Source: Rhodanobacter denitrificans
GTDB lineage: Bacteria; Pseudomonadota; Gammaproteobacteria; Xanthomonadales; Rhodanobacteraceae
NCBI GenBank assembly: GCA_003241385.1
Contig: QFPO01000014.1
Coordinates: forward strand, 62,001-126,000
Length of the DNA stretch: 64,000 nucleotides
Direction of reading: 5' to 3'
Shown here: positions 19,454 through 29,666 of the stretch, one piece after another
Layout of the letters: each line of letters begins with the position of its first letter
Position numbering within the stretch: position 1 is the first letter of the stretch
Notes under the pieces: model-generated
Database searches by the model: none
The model's input: only the letters and a program-made list of their open reading frames with translations
What the model was told of the DNA's origin: nothing
Translations under genes and position numbers: made by a program

Positions 19454-21492
19454 ACGCCGAACGACGCCCGTCCGACACCGCGACCGCGCCGACGCCGCGC
19501 GAGCGCGCCAATGCGATCCGCCTGCTCGCGGTCGATGCCGTACAGCAGGCCGCCTCGGGCCATCCGGGCGCGCCGATGGGCATGGCCGACATCGCCGAGG
19601 TGCTCTGGGGCCGCCATCTGCGCCACAACCCGGCCAATCCGGCCTGGGTCGACCGCGACCGCTTCGTGCTGTCGAACGGCCACGGCTCGATGCTGCTGTA
19701 CGCACTGCTGCATCTGACCGGCTACGACCTCCCGATCGACCAGCTCCGGCACTTTCGCCAGCTGCACAGCGCGACGCCGGGCCATCCGGAGGTCGGCGAG
19801 ACGCCCGGCGTGGAGACCACGACCGGACCGCTCGGCCAGGGCCTGGCCAATGCGGTCGGCATGGCGCTGGCCGAGCGCCTGCTGGCGGCCGAGTTCAACC
19901 GCGGCCCGCACGCGATCGTCGACCATCACACCTACGTCTTCGTCGGCGACGGCTGCCTGATGGAAGGCCTGTCGCACGAGGCGGCATCGCTGGCCGGCAC
20001 GCTCAGGCTAGGCAAGCTGATCGTGTTCTACGACTCCAACGGTATCTCGATCGACGGCGAGATCGAGGGCTGGTTCACCGACGATACGCCACGCCGCTTC
20101 GGCGCCTACGGCTGGCACGTGATCGATGCGGTCGACGGCCACGATGCGGCCGCGATCGAACGCGCCGTGCTCGCCGCGCGCGCGAACGCCGACCGGCCCT
20201 CGCTGATCGTCTGCCGCACCGTGATCGGCTACGGCAGCCCGAACAAGGCCGGTACCGAGGGCGTGCACGGCGCACCGCTCGGTCCGGCCGAGGTCGCCGC
20301 GACGCGCGAGGCGCTCGGCTGGACCGCGCCGCCGTTCGAGATTCCCGAGGCGATCGCGAGCGCCTGGGACGCGCGCGCGACCGGCGAGGCGCTCGAGCGT
20401 GCCTGGCGCGAGCGCTTCGCGGCCTACGAGCGCGATCATCCGACGCTGGCCGATGCGTTCCGCCGGCGCACCGGCCTGGACGGCCATGCACTGCTGCCGG
20501 CCGACTGGATCGGGCGCGTCGAAGCGCTGCTCGGCGAGGATCTCGGCGATGCGCCGGTCGCGACGCGCAAGGCCAGCCAGGAGGCGATCGCCCGGCTCGC
20601 GCCGCTGCTGCCCGAGCTGCTCGGCGGATCGGCCGACCTGACCGGCTCCAACCTCACGAACTGGAGCGGCTGCCGCGAGGTCACGCCGGCGCAGCCCGGC
20701 AACTACCTGCACTACGGTGTGCGCGAGTTCGGCATGGCCGCCGCGATGAACGGCATCGCCCTGCACGGCGGCTACCTGCCGTTCGGCGGCACGTTTCTGG
20801 TGTTCTCCGACTACGCGCGCAATGCGATCCGCATGGCCGCGCTGATGCGCCAGCGCGTGATCCACGTGCTGACGCACGACTCGATCGGCGTCGGCGAGGA
20901 CGGGCCGACGCACCAGCCGGTCGAGCACGCGGCGAGCCTGCGCCTGATCCCGAACCTCGACGTCTGGCGGCCCTGCGACCGCGTCGAGACGTTGGTCGCG
21001 TGGATCAGCGCGGTCGAGCGCGTCGGCCACGATGCCGGGCCGAGCGCTCTGCTGCTGTCGCGGCAGAACCTGCCGGCGCAGGCGCTCGATCGCGACCGGC
21101 GCGCGTGCGTGCGCCGCGGCGGCTACGTGCTGCGCGATGCGCCCGACGCCTGCGCGGTGATCGTCGCGACCGGATCGGAAGTCGCACTGGCGACCGAGGC
21201 CGCGGACGCGCTGGCCGCCGACGGCGTCGCGGTGCGCGTGGTCTCGATGCCGTGCACGGCACTGTTCGACCGCCAGCCGCGCGCCTATCGCGACGCCGTG
21301 CTGCCGCCGGGTCTGCCGCGCGTCGCGGTCGAGGCCGGCGTCACCGACTACTGGCGCAAGTACGTCGGCCTCGACGGCGCGGTCGTCGGCCTCGACCGTT
21401 TCGGCGCGTCGGGACCTGCGCCGGCGCTGTATCGCCACTTCGGCCTGACCGCGGCCGCCGTGCAGCAGGCCGTGCGCGAGGTGCTGGCGTGA
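19450..21492 (+). CDS. cbbT: Transketolase
   Basis: Thiamine-diphosphate enzyme of 680 aa that moves two-carbon units between sugar phosphates. N-terminal [15 protein letters not shown], ThDP motif starting GDGCLMEG near residue 166 and continuing to the [12 protein letters not shown] segment, transketolase signature [19 protein letters not shown], and a C-terminal domain with [16 protein letters not shown]. The open frame extends well upstream inside cbbP, but the ATG at 19450 overlaps the cbbP stop by 4 bases and gives the normal length. Confidence 0.97.
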   Translation: MNAERRPSDTATAPTPRERANAIRLLAVDAVQQAASGHPGAPMGMADIAEVLWGRHLRHNPANPAWVDRDRFVLSNGHGSMLLYALLHLTGYDLPIDQLRHFRQLHSATPGHPEVGETPGVETTTGPLGQGLANAVGMALAERLLAAEFNRGPHAIVDHHTYVFVGDGCLMEGLSHEAASLAGTLRLGKLIVFYDSNGISIDGEIEGWFTDDTPRRFGAYGWHVIDAVDGHDAAAIERAVLAARANADRPSLIVCRTVIGYGSPNKAGTEGVHGAPLGPAEVAATREALGWTAPPFEIPEAIASAWDARATGEALERAWRERFAAYERDHPTLADAFRRRTGLDGHALLPADWIGRVEALLGEDLGDAPVATRKASQEAIARLAPLLPELLGGSADLTGSNLTNWSGCREVTPAQPGNYLHYGVREFGMAAAMNGIALHGGYLPFGGTFLVFSDYARNAIRMAALMRQRVIHVLTHDSIGVGEDGPTHQPVEHAASLRLIPNLDVWRPCDRVETLVAWISAVERVGHDAGPSALLLSRQNLPAQALDRDRRACVRRGGYVLRDAPDACAVIVATGSEVALATEAADALAADGVAVRVVSMPCTALFDRQPRAYRDAVLPPGLPRVAVEAGVTDYWRKYVGLDGAVVGLDRFGASGPAPALYRHFGLTAAAVQQAVREVLA

Positions 21493-21527
21493 GCGCGCCG
21501 CATCGCCGATCGCCGGCGATCCGTGCG

Positions 21528-21613
21528 CTCGCCGAGGGGAAGGGCCGGCCGATCCGCCGCGCACGACGTCGGACATCGCCGCGCCGCGCTCGCCGGCCCT
21601 TCCCCTCGGCGAG
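21528..21613. repeat. Long inverted repeat between cbbT and cbbZ
   Basis: Two perfect 22-bp arms (21528-21549 and 21592-21613) flank a 42-nt centre; allowing one G-U pair, the stem extends by three more pairs. The repeat fills most of the 170-bp gap inside the operon, the largest gap between any two cbb genes. No T-tract follows. It resembles paired REP-type elements (REPIN) but no second copy was noticed in the window. Confidence 0.8.
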
Positions 21614-21662
21614 TGCCTGGTGTACGCATGCGTTTGTCCCTGCCCCGCTCCGGAGATCCTGC

Positions 21663-22367
21663 GTGACGACACCTCTCGACCGACCGATTCGCGGCGTGCT
21701 GTTCGATCTGGACGGCACCCTGGTCGATTCGCTCGCCGACATCCATGCCGCGGTCGCCGCGACGCTGGCCGATCTTGGTCTGCCGGTGCCCGGTGCGGCG
21801 ACCGTGCGTGGCTACATCGGCAACGGCGTGCGCGTCCTGCTCGAGCGCGCACTGAGCGGTGCGCTCGGCCATGCGCCGGACGCCGCGCTGGCCGCGCGCG
21901 CGGAGGCCGTGTTCGATCCGCACTACGCCGCGCAGAACGGCCGATCCGCGCGGCTGTATCCGGGCGTCAGCGAGGGTCTGGCCGCGTTCGCCGCACGCGG
22001 GCTGCCGATGGCGGTCGTCACCAACAAGCCACAGCGCTTCAGCGAAGCGCTGCTCGCGATGCTCGGCATCGCCGACCGCTTTGCGACCGTCGTCGGCGGC
22101 GATGTGGCCGCGCAGCGCAAGCCGCATGCCGAACCGCTGCTCCTGGCCTGTGCGCGGATCGGCGTCGCGCCGGCCGATGCGCTGATGATCGGCGACTCGG
22201 CGATCGACGCGGCCGCCGCGCGAGCCGCCGGCACCGCGCTGGTCCTGGTCGGCTACGGCTACCACCACGACGCGGCAGCCGATCCGCATACGCGCGTCGT
22301 CGATCGCATCGACGCTATCCCCGCATTGTTCGCCGTGCCGGCGCCGCGCGCCGGTACCGGCCGATAA
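21663..22367 (+). CDS. cbbZ: Phosphoglycolate phosphatase
   Basis: HAD-family phosphatase of 234 aa (E. coli Gph 252) that dephosphorylates 2-phosphoglycolate, the product of RuBisCO oxygenation. Motif [11 protein letters not shown] with D15 and D17, cap region, motif II VTNKP, conserved lysine in QRKPHAEP and motif [18 protein letters not shown]. The GTG at 21663 has GGAG upstream and yields the family N-terminus; no suitable ATG exists in frame. Separated from cbbT by a long inverted repeat. Confidence 0.92.
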   Translation: MTTPLDRPIRGVLFDLDGTLVDSLADIHAAVAATLADLGLPVPGAATVRGYIGNGVRVLLERALSGALGHAPDAALAARAEAVFDPHYAAQNGRSARLYPGVSEGLAAFAARGLPMAVVTNKPQRFSEALLAMLGIADRFATVVGGDVAAQRKPHAEPLLLACARIGVAPADALMIGDSAIDAAAARAAGTALVLVGYGYHHDAAADPHTRVVDRIDAIPALFAVPAPRAGTGR

Positions 22368-22404
22368 CGCTCCTCATCCAACGCTCCCCGGGAGGGACCG
22401 CATC

Positions 22405-23475
22405 ATGGCGCTGATCGCACTGAGGCAACTGCTCGACCACGCGGCCGAACACGACTACGGCGTGCCGGCGTTCAACATCAACAACCTCGAACAGATCAAC
22501 GCGATCATGCGGGCCGCCGACGCCTGCGATTCGCCGGTGATCCTGCAGGCCTCGGCCGGCGCACGCAGCTATGCCGGCGAGCCGATGCTGCGGCGGATGG
22601 TCGAAGGCGCGGTCGAGATGTATCCGCACATCCCGGTCGTACTGCACCAGGACCACGGCGCAAGCCCGGCGGTGTGCCAGGCCTCGATCCGCAGCGGCTT
22701 CACCAGCGTGATGATGGACGGCTCGCTGCTGGAGGACATGAAGACGCCGTCCAGCTACGACTACAACGTGGCCGTGACGCGCCGCGTCGTCGAGATGGCG
22801 CACGCCGTCGGCGTCTCGGTCGAGGGCGAGCTCGGCTGCCTGGGCTCACTCGAGACCGGCCAGGCCGGTGAGGAGGATGGCGTGGGTGCCGAGGGCACAC
22901 TCGACCACGCGCAACTGCTGACCGACCCGGACCAGGCTGCCGACTTCGTCGCGCGCACCGGCGTCGACGCGCTCGCGATCGCGATCGGCACCTCGCACGG
23001 CGCCTACAAGTTCACGCGCCCGCCGACCGGCGAGACGCTGGCGATGGAGCAGCTCAAGCGCATCCACGCACGGATTCCGAACACGCATCTGGTCATGCAC
23101 GGCTCGAGCTCAGTGCCGCAGGACTGGCTCGAGGTGATCCGCGCGCACGGCGGACGCATCAAGGAAACGTACGGCGTGCCGGTCGAGGAGATCGTGCGCG
23201 GCATCCGCCACGGCGTGCGCAAGGTCAACATCGATACCGACATCCGCCTCGCGATGACCGGCGCGATGCGCAAGCTAATGGCCGAGAAGCCCGAGGAGTT
23301 CGATCCGCGCGCGTTCCTGAAGGTCGCGACCACCGCCGCGGCGGAGCTGTGCCGGCAGCGCTTCGAGGCCTTCGGCAGCGCCGGCCAGGCCGGCCGCATC
23401 AAGCCGGTGCCGCTGGACACGCTGGCACGCCGCTATCGCGACGCCGAGCGCGCGCCGCAGGCGCGTGCGGCGTAG
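22405..23475 (+). CDS. cbbA: Class II fructose-bisphosphate aldolase, Calvin-cycle type
   Basis: Zinc-dependent aldolase of 356 aa joining dihydroxyacetone phosphate with glyceraldehyde-3-phosphate or erythrose-4-phosphate. Catalytic and metal residues lie in [11 protein letters not shown] (D83, H84), [18 protein letters not shown] and MHGSSSVP; the glycine-rich phosphate loop follows with KVNIDTD. Length and the [10 protein letters not shown] insertion fit the Calvin-cycle subtype of class II aldolases. Strong GGGAGGGA ribosome-binding site. Confidence 0.96.
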   Translation: MALIALRQLLDHAAEHDYGVPAFNINNLEQINAIMRAADACDSPVILQASAGARSYAGEPMLRRMVEGAVEMYPHIPVVLHQDHGASPAVCQASIRSGFTSVMMDGSLLEDMKTPSSYDYNVAVTRRVVEMAHAVGVSVEGELGCLGSLETGQAGEEDGVGAEGTLDHAQLLTDPDQAADFVARTGVDALAIAIGTSHGAYKFTRPPTGETLAMEQLKRIHARIPNTHLVMHGSSSVPQDWLEVIRAHGGRIKETYGVPVEEIVRGIRHGVRKVNIDTDIRLAMTGAMRKLMAEKPEEFDPRAFLKVATTAAAELCRQRFEAFGSAGQAGRIKPVPLDTLARRYRDAERAPQARAA

Positions 23476-23633
23476 CCACGCGTCGGGCGCCGCGCGCACG
23501 CGATTCAGACGACCGGCCGCCGGTCGACGCAGGCCGGCCGGCTGATCCGGCGATCGAGTCGGCCCGCGCCGAACGCGCCGGCGCTCGAACCGTCGCGGAC
23601 GGCCGGCCTGCGCTATCGATGGAGGATGTCGTC

Positions 23634-24359
23634 ATGCTGCCTGCGGTCATTGCGCCTTCGATCCTGTCCGCGGACTTCGCGCGGCTCGGCGAGGAGGTCG
23701 CGCGCGTCCTCGCCGACGGCGCGGACTGGATCCACTTCGACGTCATGGACAATCACTACGTGCCGAACCTGACGATCGGCCCGCAGGTCTGCGAGGCGAT
23801 CGTGCCGTACGCGCGCCGCGACGGCGTGCCGGCACCGATCGACGTGCACCTGATGGTCGAACCGGTCGACGCGCTGGTGCCGCTGTTCGCGAAAGCCGGC
23901 GCGACCGGCATCTCGTTCCATCCGGAGGCCACGCGCCACGTGCACCGCACGATCGCGCTGATCCGCGACCACGGCTGCAGCCCAGGCCTGGTGCTGAATC
24001 CCGCGACGCCGGTCGAATCGATCGACGAGGTGCTCGGCGACCTGGACCTGGTGCTGCTGATGTCGGTCAATCCGGGCTTCGGCGGTCAGGCCTTCATTCC
24101 GCAGACGCTCGCGAAGATACGCCGCGTGCGCGAGCGGCTCGACCGCCATGCCGCCGAGACCGGCCGCTCGATCCGGCTGGAGGTCGACGGCGGCGTCAAG
24201 GCCGACAACATCGCCGCGATCGCGGCGGCCGGTGCTGACACCTTCGTCGCCGGATCGGCGGTGTTCGGGCAGCGTGATGCCGATAGCGGCTATCGTGGAG
24301 CGCTGGATGCGTTGCGCTCAGCGGCGGCTCATCGAAGCCCCGCGGGCAGGACTTTCTGA
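23634..24359 (+). CDS. cbbE: Ribulose-phosphate 3-epimerase
   Basis: TIM-barrel epimerase of 241 aa interconverting xylulose-5-phosphate and ribulose-5-phosphate. [27 protein letters not shown] (metal His34 and Asp36), [20 protein letters not shown] and LEVDGGV are all present. Of two in-frame ATGs (23619 and 23634), the second has GGAGG at 23621-23625 with 8-base spacing and is chosen. Last gene of the cbb operon, followed by a strong hairpin. The gap to cbbA is 158 bp and shows nothing clear. Confidence 0.96.
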   Translation: MLPAVIAPSILSADFARLGEEVARVLADGADWIHFDVMDNHYVPNLTIGPQVCEAIVPYARRDGVPAPIDVHLMVEPVDALVPLFAKAGATGISFHPEATRHVHRTIALIRDHGCSPGLVLNPATPVESIDEVLGDLDLVLLMSVNPGFGGQAFIPQTLAKIRRVRERLDRHAAETGRSIRLEVDGGVKADNIAAIAAAGADTFVAGSAVFGQRDADSGYRGALDALRSAAAHRSPAGRTF

Positions 24360-24390
24360 AGTGCACGGCGCATAAGCGCCTGACGCCAGT

Positions 24391-24427
24391 AGGCGCGGGG
24401 CAGTCGCCATTGGATCGCCCCGCGCCT
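24391..24427. terminator. Hairpin at the end of the cbb operon
   Basis: An 11-bp perfect stem (24391-24401 with 24417-24427, 15-nt loop) fills the gap between convergent cbbE and the beta-helix gene. Symmetric and without a T-tract; it could serve both strands. Confidence 0.5.
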
Positions 24428-24438
24428 GTGCCACCTTC

Positions 24439-25338
24439 TTACGGACAGGTATTGCTGGTCATCGGCACGCCGGACCCCGCGAACCCGCCTGCTCGGGTCT
24501 GCGCGTAGCAACCGGACGTGTACACGGTGCCGGTATTGAAGTTGCTGTCCAACAGAATGCCCGTCCCCACATCGTCGAAGCCGTTGTCGTCGGAGAATAC
24601 GTTCCTGAGCACGCCCGCGACGACGATGCCTTCGCCGTTGTTCTCACGGACCAGCACCTTGTCGACGATGCCCGACGCATAGAGGCCGGTCTGACCATTG
24701 GCTCGCGCGATCACTCTCGATGAGATGTTGTAGGCCGATGCCGACACGCCGTAGCCGTCGTTCCAACTTGCCGAAACGCTCTCCAGATGGGCATCGGTCC
24801 CGCTGATAATCCCGTGCCCGGCGTTGTAGGACGCGTCTACGCGTATGAAGCGGTTGCCGTCGCCAGAAGCGGAGATGCCGGCGCCGCGATTGCCGATCAC
24901 GCGCAGATCCTCGAACGTCCCGTACATCGCTTCGATAGGAATTCCGACGGACAGCGAGATGCCGCCGCCAGGGCCGTTGTAGACCGTGCCGTTCTTGATC
25001 GTGATGTTGCGGCCGCTCGCGCTGATCAGGACGGGCCCTCCGGCGGCTACACAGGTGCTGCCGTAGCCGGTCGTCGTGTCGGGATTGCAAAGAGTGACCA
25101 GCCCGCTCTGCGAGACCGTGAAGCCATTCAGATCGAGCGTGACGTTGTTGGACGTGATCAGAATCGCGCTCGAAGCCGCGGGAGCCAGCATGTTCGCGGT
25201 CAACCGATAGGATCCCGGTGTCGTGATGGCGAACGGCCAGCTGCCGGGCGGCGAGACCGGCGTCTGCGCGATGGCTGCCGTCGCGAACGCACAGGTACCG
25301 AAAGCGATGCAAGCGAGCTTGCTGAAGAGATACTTCAT
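24439..25338 (-). CDS. Secreted right-handed beta-helix protein
   Basis: Exported protein of 299 aa. The signal peptide covers residues 1-24 (LACIAFGTCAFATAAIAQ). Repeated strand-turn units such as NNVTLDLNGFTVSQ, NITIKNGTVYNG, DLRVIGNRGAGISASGDG and RNVFSDDNGFDD indicate a parallel beta-helix of the pectate-lyase or NosD type. No catalytic signature of pectate lyase is obvious, so function is open: polysaccharide binding or cleavage is plausible. Base composition is noticeably lower in GC than in the cbb genes. A good AGGGG ribosome-binding site precedes the ATG. Monocistronic, convergent with cbbE. Confidence 0.75.
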   Translation of the reverse strand: MKYLFSKLACIAFGTCAFATAAIAQTPVSPPGSWPFAITTPGSYRLTANMLAPAASSAILITSNNVTLDLNGFTVSQSGLVTLCNPDTTTGYGSTCVAAGGPVLISASGRNITIKNGTVYNGPGGGISLSVGIPIEAMYGTFEDLRVIGNRGAGISASGDGNRFIRVDASYNAGHGIISGTDAHLESVSASWNDGYGVSASAYNISSRVIARANGQTGLYASGIVDKVLVRENNGEGIVVAGVLRNVFSDDNGFDDVGTGILLDSNFNTGTVYTSGCYAQTRAGGFAGSGVPMTSNTCP

Positions 25339-25783
25339 GGCCTACCCCTTTTGGACGTCCCGAGATTGGGACGGATCGACATTCGCGATCTGCCGAGGGC
25401 AACTTCGTGACGCTGCGCGCATTCCGTGGCGGTTCAGAAATTTCCTACGTCAATCGACTGAAATTTCCTACACGCCACCCAAGCCGTGTGCAGATCGAAT
25501 GCCACGTGGCGAGGGCATGTCCGCGCACTGCTGCCTCTCGATCGATCCGACGAGCTCACGCGTCACCGACCGGTGGCCCGCCGCTGCTCGGTACTCGTCG
25601 TCCGACGGCGCGACGATCCACCGGCAGCATGATGCGGCGCGCGCGTGTGCGGCATGATGGACATCAGGACAGCAGACCGCGCCGCTCGCGGCGTCCGGCG
25701 TCCGGACGAGCGGTCGGTCGCGGCCTCATCGCCGCTGGCACCGGAAATGCATTTGTACACACCAGCGCGCAAGACGAACCGGC
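25339..25783. other. 445-bp gene-free region with operator-like repeats
   Basis: Between two divergent genes. Contains a small palindrome GTCCC-GAGATT-GGGAC (about 25357-25372) just upstream of the beta-helix gene and two direct copies of GAAATTTCCTAC at 25437-25471. No credible protein gene; frames here are short and lack ribosome-binding sites. Confidence 0.6.
25437..25471. repeat. Two direct copies of GAAATTTCCTAC
   Basis: Identical 12-bp copies at 25437-25448 and 25460-25471, start-to-start distance 23 bp (about two helical turns). The core GAAATTTC is itself palindromic. They lie 99-133 bases upstream of the beta-helix gene start, suggesting a tandem regulator site on one DNA face. Confidence 0.55.
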
Positions 25784-26179
25784 ATGCTCACGACCAACGA
25801 CAAGGCCACGATCACGTACTGGAACAAGCTGGTCGGCGAGATCCGCTCGCGCGGCAGCGGCCCGATCGAGCTGCGTACGGCCAATGGCCCGGTCGTCGGG
25901 CGGCTCAAGGTCGACCGGCTGCCGCAGCTGCTGCCGGTCGACGGCAGTTTCTGCCGGGCGCCGGTCATCCACGTGATCGTGTCGCCACATGAGACGCAAA
26001 TTGTCAGCTTCTCGACAATTCTCGGCATCGCGCCGCCGCCGCGTCCGGATCCGGTCGGTCCGCGCAATCGCGACCGCCCGCTCGCGCCGATGGCGGACGA
26101 GCCGGAGACGCCTGCGGTGATCGAGGACGACGAGGACGAGGACGAGCCGCGGTTCGAAGCACGCGGCCGCGCCGCCTGA
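25784..26179 (+). CDS. Orphan protein with acidic C-terminus
   Basis: Hypothetical protein of 131 aa; no family recognised. Residues 1-75 look like a small folded beta-rich unit (ATITYWNKLVGEIRSRGSG, IELRTANGPVVGRLKVDRL, IHVIVSPHETQIVSFSTI). The rest is proline-rich with a run of eight acidic residues (about 116-123), likely disordered. No signal peptide or membrane segment. No strong ribosome-binding site. Stand-alone, downstream of a gene-free region. It could be a genuine lineage-specific gene; moderate doubt remains. Confidence 0.5.
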   Translation: MLTTNDKATITYWNKLVGEIRSRGSGPIELRTANGPVVGRLKVDRLPQLLPVDGSFCRAPVIHVIVSPHETQIVSFSTILGIAPPPRPDPVGPRNRDRPLAPMADEPETPAVIEDDEDEDEPRFEARGRAA

Positions 26180-26257
26180 GTGTCGCGACGCGAGCGCATC
26201 GCTCGCATCGCGTCACCGCGACCCGGCCTTGCGCCGGGCCGCACACACCAGCACCGA

Positions 26258-28729
26258 TCAGGCCACCGAGCGCAGTGCGCGCGGATCTTCCTTGCGCGCG
26301 CCGGCGGCGAGGTCGGCCGGGTCGAAATCGTCGACCGAGATGAACTCGAAGCTCGCGGTGCGCACGCGCTCGAGCAAGGCGCGCTCGGCCGCGTCGATCA
26401 CGCCGCGCGCTTCGGCATCGGCGACCTGCGCGGCGAAGTCCAGACCGGTCACCTCACCGGCCTTGAGCGCCTTCAGGAACTTGCGCTCGACCGGCTCGGC
26501 CGCGATGACCTCCGGCAGCAGCGCGTTCATGCGGCCGATCGTGTTGTTCGGCGTCGGCGACAGATACGTCCACTCGAGCAGGCGCGTACGCGCCTCGTTC
26601 GGCGCGGTCAGCAGCGCGGCGACGCGGCGGCCGAGGCGGTCGGACGGCGGAACCTCGCGGCGGCCGAGCGGGAACACCAGCGCACGCAGCAGCCAGGCGA
26701 CCGGCCGCACCGGGAAGTTGCGCAGCACGCCGTCGAGCGCCATCTGCATGCGCCAGACGCACTCGTGGAACGCCCAGGCCAGGAACGGCCGGTCGGCGAC
26801 CGGACGGCCCTGGTCCTCGTAGCGCTTGAGCAGGCTCGAGGCGATGTAGAGGTACGACAGCACGTCGCCGAGACGGCCGGACAGCTTCTCCTTGAACTTG
26901 AGCTTGCCGCCGAGCACCAGCATCGAGGTGTCGGCGACCAGCGCCAGCGCGGCCGAGTAGCGGTTGAGCTTGCGGTAGAAGCGGCGCGTGTAGGCATCGC
27001 CCGGCACCGAGCCGATGTGCGCATGGGTCAGGCCGAGCACGAAGCTGCGCGCGGCGTTCGAGAAGCCGAAGCCGATGTGCTGGAACAGCACGTGGTCGAA
27101 CGCGCGCAGGCGCTCGCCGTAGTCCGGCAGCGCGGCGGCCTGCATCTCCTTGAGCACGTACGGATGGCAGCGGATCGCGCCCTGGCCGAAGATCATCAGG
27201 CAGCGCGTCATGATGTTGGCGCCTTCGACCGTGATCGCGATCGGCACGCTCTGGTAGCCGCGGCCGAGGTAGTTCTTCGGCCCCAGGATCACGCCCTTGC
27301 CGCCGTGCACGTCCATCGCATCGGCCGAGATCGCGCGCGCCCATTCGGTGGCGTGGTACTTGGCGATCGCCGAGGGCACGGCCGGCTTCTCGCCGCGATC
27401 GACCGCGGCGGCGGTCGCGCGCGACAGCGCGGTCATCGCATAGGTGTAGCCGCCGATCCGCGCGAGCGCCTCCTCGACGCCCTCGAAACGGCCGATCGCC
27501 AGTCCGAACTGCTTGCGGATGCGCGCGTACGCGCCGGTCGCGGCCGCCGCGGCGCGGCCGGCACCGCTGGAGTTGGAGGGCAGCGAGATCGCGCGGCCGA
27601 CCGACAGGCACTCGACCAGCATGCGCCAGCCCTGCCCGGCCATCTCCGGGCCGCCGATCAGCTGCGCCAGCGGCACGAACAGATCCTTGCCGCGCACCGG
27701 GCCGTTCTGGAACGGGATGTTCAGCGGGAAATGGCGGCGGCCGATCTCCAGGCCGCGCGTGTCGCGCGGAATCAGCGCGAGCGTGATGCCGAGGTCCTTC
27801 TCGTCGCCGAGCAGGCCGTCCGGATCGACCATGCGGAACGCCAGGCCGACCAGGGTCGCGACCGGCGCCAGCGTGATGTAGCGCTTGTCGAAGGTCAGCC
27901 GCACGCCGAGCACGTTGGCGCCGTTCCACTCGCCCTTGCAGACCACGCCGTAGTCCGGCAGCGAGGTCGCGTCGGAACCGGCATACGGGCCGGTCAGCGC
28001 GAAGCACGGAATTTCGCGGCCGTCGGCCAAGCGCGGCAGGTAGTAGTCCTTCTGTTCGGTGGTGCCGTAGTGCAGCAGCAGCTCGCCGGGGCCGAGCGAG
28101 TTGGGCACCGCGACGGTCGAGGCCAGCGTCGCCGACATGCTCGAAAGCTTCTGCAGCACCGCCGAATGCGCCAGCGCCGAGAAGCCCAGGCCGCCGTAGG
28201 TCTTCGGAATGATCATGCCGAAGAACTTGTGCTTCTTGACGAACTCCCAGATCTCCGGCGGCAGGTCGGCCAGCTCGTGCGTGATCTGCCAGTCGTCGAC
28301 CATCGCGCAGAGCTGCTCGACCGGGCCGTCCATGAAGGCCTGCTCCTCGGTCGTGAGCTCGGGCCTGGGCTGGCCGAGCAGCTGCGCCCAGTCCGGCATG
28401 CCGGTGAACAGCTCGCCCTCGAAGCCAACCGTGCCGGCCTCCAGCGCGGTCTGCTCGGTGTCCGACAGCTGCGGCAGCACCTTGCTGAAGACCGACAGCA
28501 GCGGCGCGCTGATCTTCTTGCGACGCAGGTCCGGCAGGTTCAGCGGCACTGCGATCGCCGCGAACACGATCAGCGTCAGTGCGGTCGCGAGCCAGTGCGC
28601 GCCGCCGAGCCAGCCGGCCGCGAGGATCGCGACCGCCGTGGCCACGGTCCAGACGCGCAGCGATACGCGCAGATAGGCCGCGGTGATGGATACCAGCAGC
28701 GCGGCGATCAGAGGAAGCAGGTGGATCAT
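26258..28729 (-). CDS. fadE: FadE-type acyl-CoA dehydrogenase
   Basis: First enzyme of fatty-acid beta-oxidation, FAD-dependent, 823 aa (E. coli FadE 814). N-terminal hydrophobic segments (residues 1-65) anchor it to the inner membrane. The dehydrogenase core spans about 130-560 (PKTYGGLGFSALAHS, CFALTGPYAGSDATS, VECLSVGRAISLPS, DVHGGKGVILGPKNYLGR), followed by the long C-terminal region of the FadE subfamily. A GAGGAG ribosome-binding site precedes the ATG. It lies 16 bases after the alpha/beta hydrolase gene and is probably co-transcribed from the operator-bearing promoter near 29.7 kb. Confidence 0.95.
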   Translation of the reverse strand: MIHLLPLIAALLVSITAAYLRVSLRVWTVATAVAILAAGWLGGAHWLATALTLIVFAAIAVPLNLPDLRRKKISAPLLSVFSKVLPQLSDTEQTALEAGTVGFEGELFTGMPDWAQLLGQPRPELTTEEQAFMDGPVEQLCAMVDDWQITHELADLPPEIWEFVKKHKFFGMIIPKTYGGLGFSALAHSAVLQKLSSMSATLASTVAVPNSLGPGELLLHYGTTEQKDYYLPRLADGREIPCFALTGPYAGSDATSLPDYGVVCKGEWNGANVLGVRLTFDKRYITLAPVATLVGLAFRMVDPDGLLGDEKDLGITLALIPRDTRGLEIGRRHFPLNIPFQNGPVRGKDLFVPLAQLIGGPEMAGQGWRMLVECLSVGRAISLPSNSSGAGRAAAAATGAYARIRKQFGLAIGRFEGVEEALARIGGYTYAMTALSRATAAAVDRGEKPAVPSAIAKYHATEWARAISADAMDVHGGKGVILGPKNYLGRGYQSVPIAITVEGANIMTRCLMIFGQGAIRCHPYVLKEMQAAALPDYGERLRAFDHVLFQHIGFGFSNAARSFVLGLTHAHIGSVPGDAYTRRFYRKLNRYSAALALVADTSMLVLGGKLKFKEKLSGRLGDVLSYLYIASSLLKRYEDQGRPVADRPFLAWAFHECVWRMQMALDGVLRNFPVRPVAWLLRALVFPLGRREVPPSDRLGRRVAALLTAPNEARTRLLEWTYLSPTPNNTIGRMNALLPEVIAAEPVERKFLKALKAGEVTGLDFAAQVADAEARGVIDAAERALLERVRTASFEFISVDDFDPADLAAGARKEDPRALRSVA

Positions 28730-28745
28730 CGGGGACTCCTCGGCA

Positions 28746-29666
28746 TTAGCCTCGAACCGGACGGGAGGACGGCGGGTCGGCCGGCCGGATCGGCTCCGGC
28801 GGCGGCATCGACGGCAGCGTATTCAAGAACTCTTCCACATGACGCGTGAATCGATCGTTGCGATCGCCGACGACCATATGCGTGGCGTCGGCCACCGAGA
28901 CGTGGCGCGCGTGCGGCACCAGGTCGAGAAACTCGCCGATCGTCTCGGCCGAGACGACGTCGCTGGCGCCGCCGCTGACCAGCAGGGTCGGCACGCGGAT
29001 CCGGCGCGCGGCCGCGAACAGGCGCGGCTGGTAGCGCTCGGCCTCGCCGGCGACGGGACCGAGCATGCGCGGATCCCAATGCCAGCGCAAACGGCCGTCG
29101 GCGCCCGCGATCAACAGGTCGCGCAGGCGCTCGGACGGGCGGCGTTCGCTGCGCTGCGGCAGATACGCGGCGATCGCCGCGGCCGCGGCGTCGAGATCGG
29201 CGAAGCCGTCCGGATGCGCCTGCATGAAGGCCAGAATCCGCGCGACGCCGGCCGGCTCCCAGCGCGGCGTGACGTCGACCAGGACCAGCGCCGAGAACAG
29301 CGGCGCGCGCTCGCCTTCGATCAGCAGGCCGAGCAGGCCGCCCATCGAGGCGCCGACCAGCACCGGCGCCGACGCGCAGCTGCGCGCGATCGCGGTCAGA
29401 TCGTCGGCGAACGCTTCGAGCTGATACTCGCCGTCGCCGGGTCGGCCGCTGCGGCCGTGACCGCGCGCGTCGAACGTGATGCAGTGCCGGCCGGCGGCGG
29501 CCAGCCGCGCGGCGCTGGCGCGCCAGGCCTGGCCGGTCTGGCCGAAGCCGTGCGCGAACAGCAGCGGCGGTGCCTCCGGCGCGCCGTAGCGCTCGGCCGC
29601 CAGACGCACGCCGTCGGCCATGAGGAACTGGTAGGCGATTGGCTGCACGAGGTCGCGAGAGTCCAT
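28746..29666 (-). CDS. Alpha/beta hydrolase upstream of fadE
   Basis: Soluble hydrolase of 306 aa. Oxyanion loop LLFAHGFGQTGQAW, nucleophile S107 in VGASMGG, acid D236 in SGGASDVV and H263 in DATHMVVGD make a complete triad. Substrate unknown; an acyl-thioester or ester linked to fatty-acid breakdown is suggested by co-transcription with fadE. The ATG at 29666 is chosen; the frame continues 12 codons upstream from a non-ATG start that would cover the operator. The ATG overlaps the first operator palindrome (29663-29680). Confidence 0.85.
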   Translation of the reverse strand: MDSRDLVQPIAYQFLMADGVRLAAERYGAPEAPPLLFAHGFGQTGQAWRASAARLAAAGRHCITFDARGHGRSGRPGDGEYQLEAFADDLTAIARSCASAPVLVGASMGGLLGLLIEGERAPLFSALVLVDVTPRWEPAGVARILAFMQAHPDGFADLDAAAAAIAAYLPQRSERRPSERLRDLLIAGADGRLRWHWDPRMLGPVAGEAERYQPRLFAAARRIRVPTLLVSGGASDVVSAETIGEFLDLVPHARHVSVADATHMVVGDRNDRFTRHVEEFLNTLPSMPPPEPIRPADPPSSRPVRG

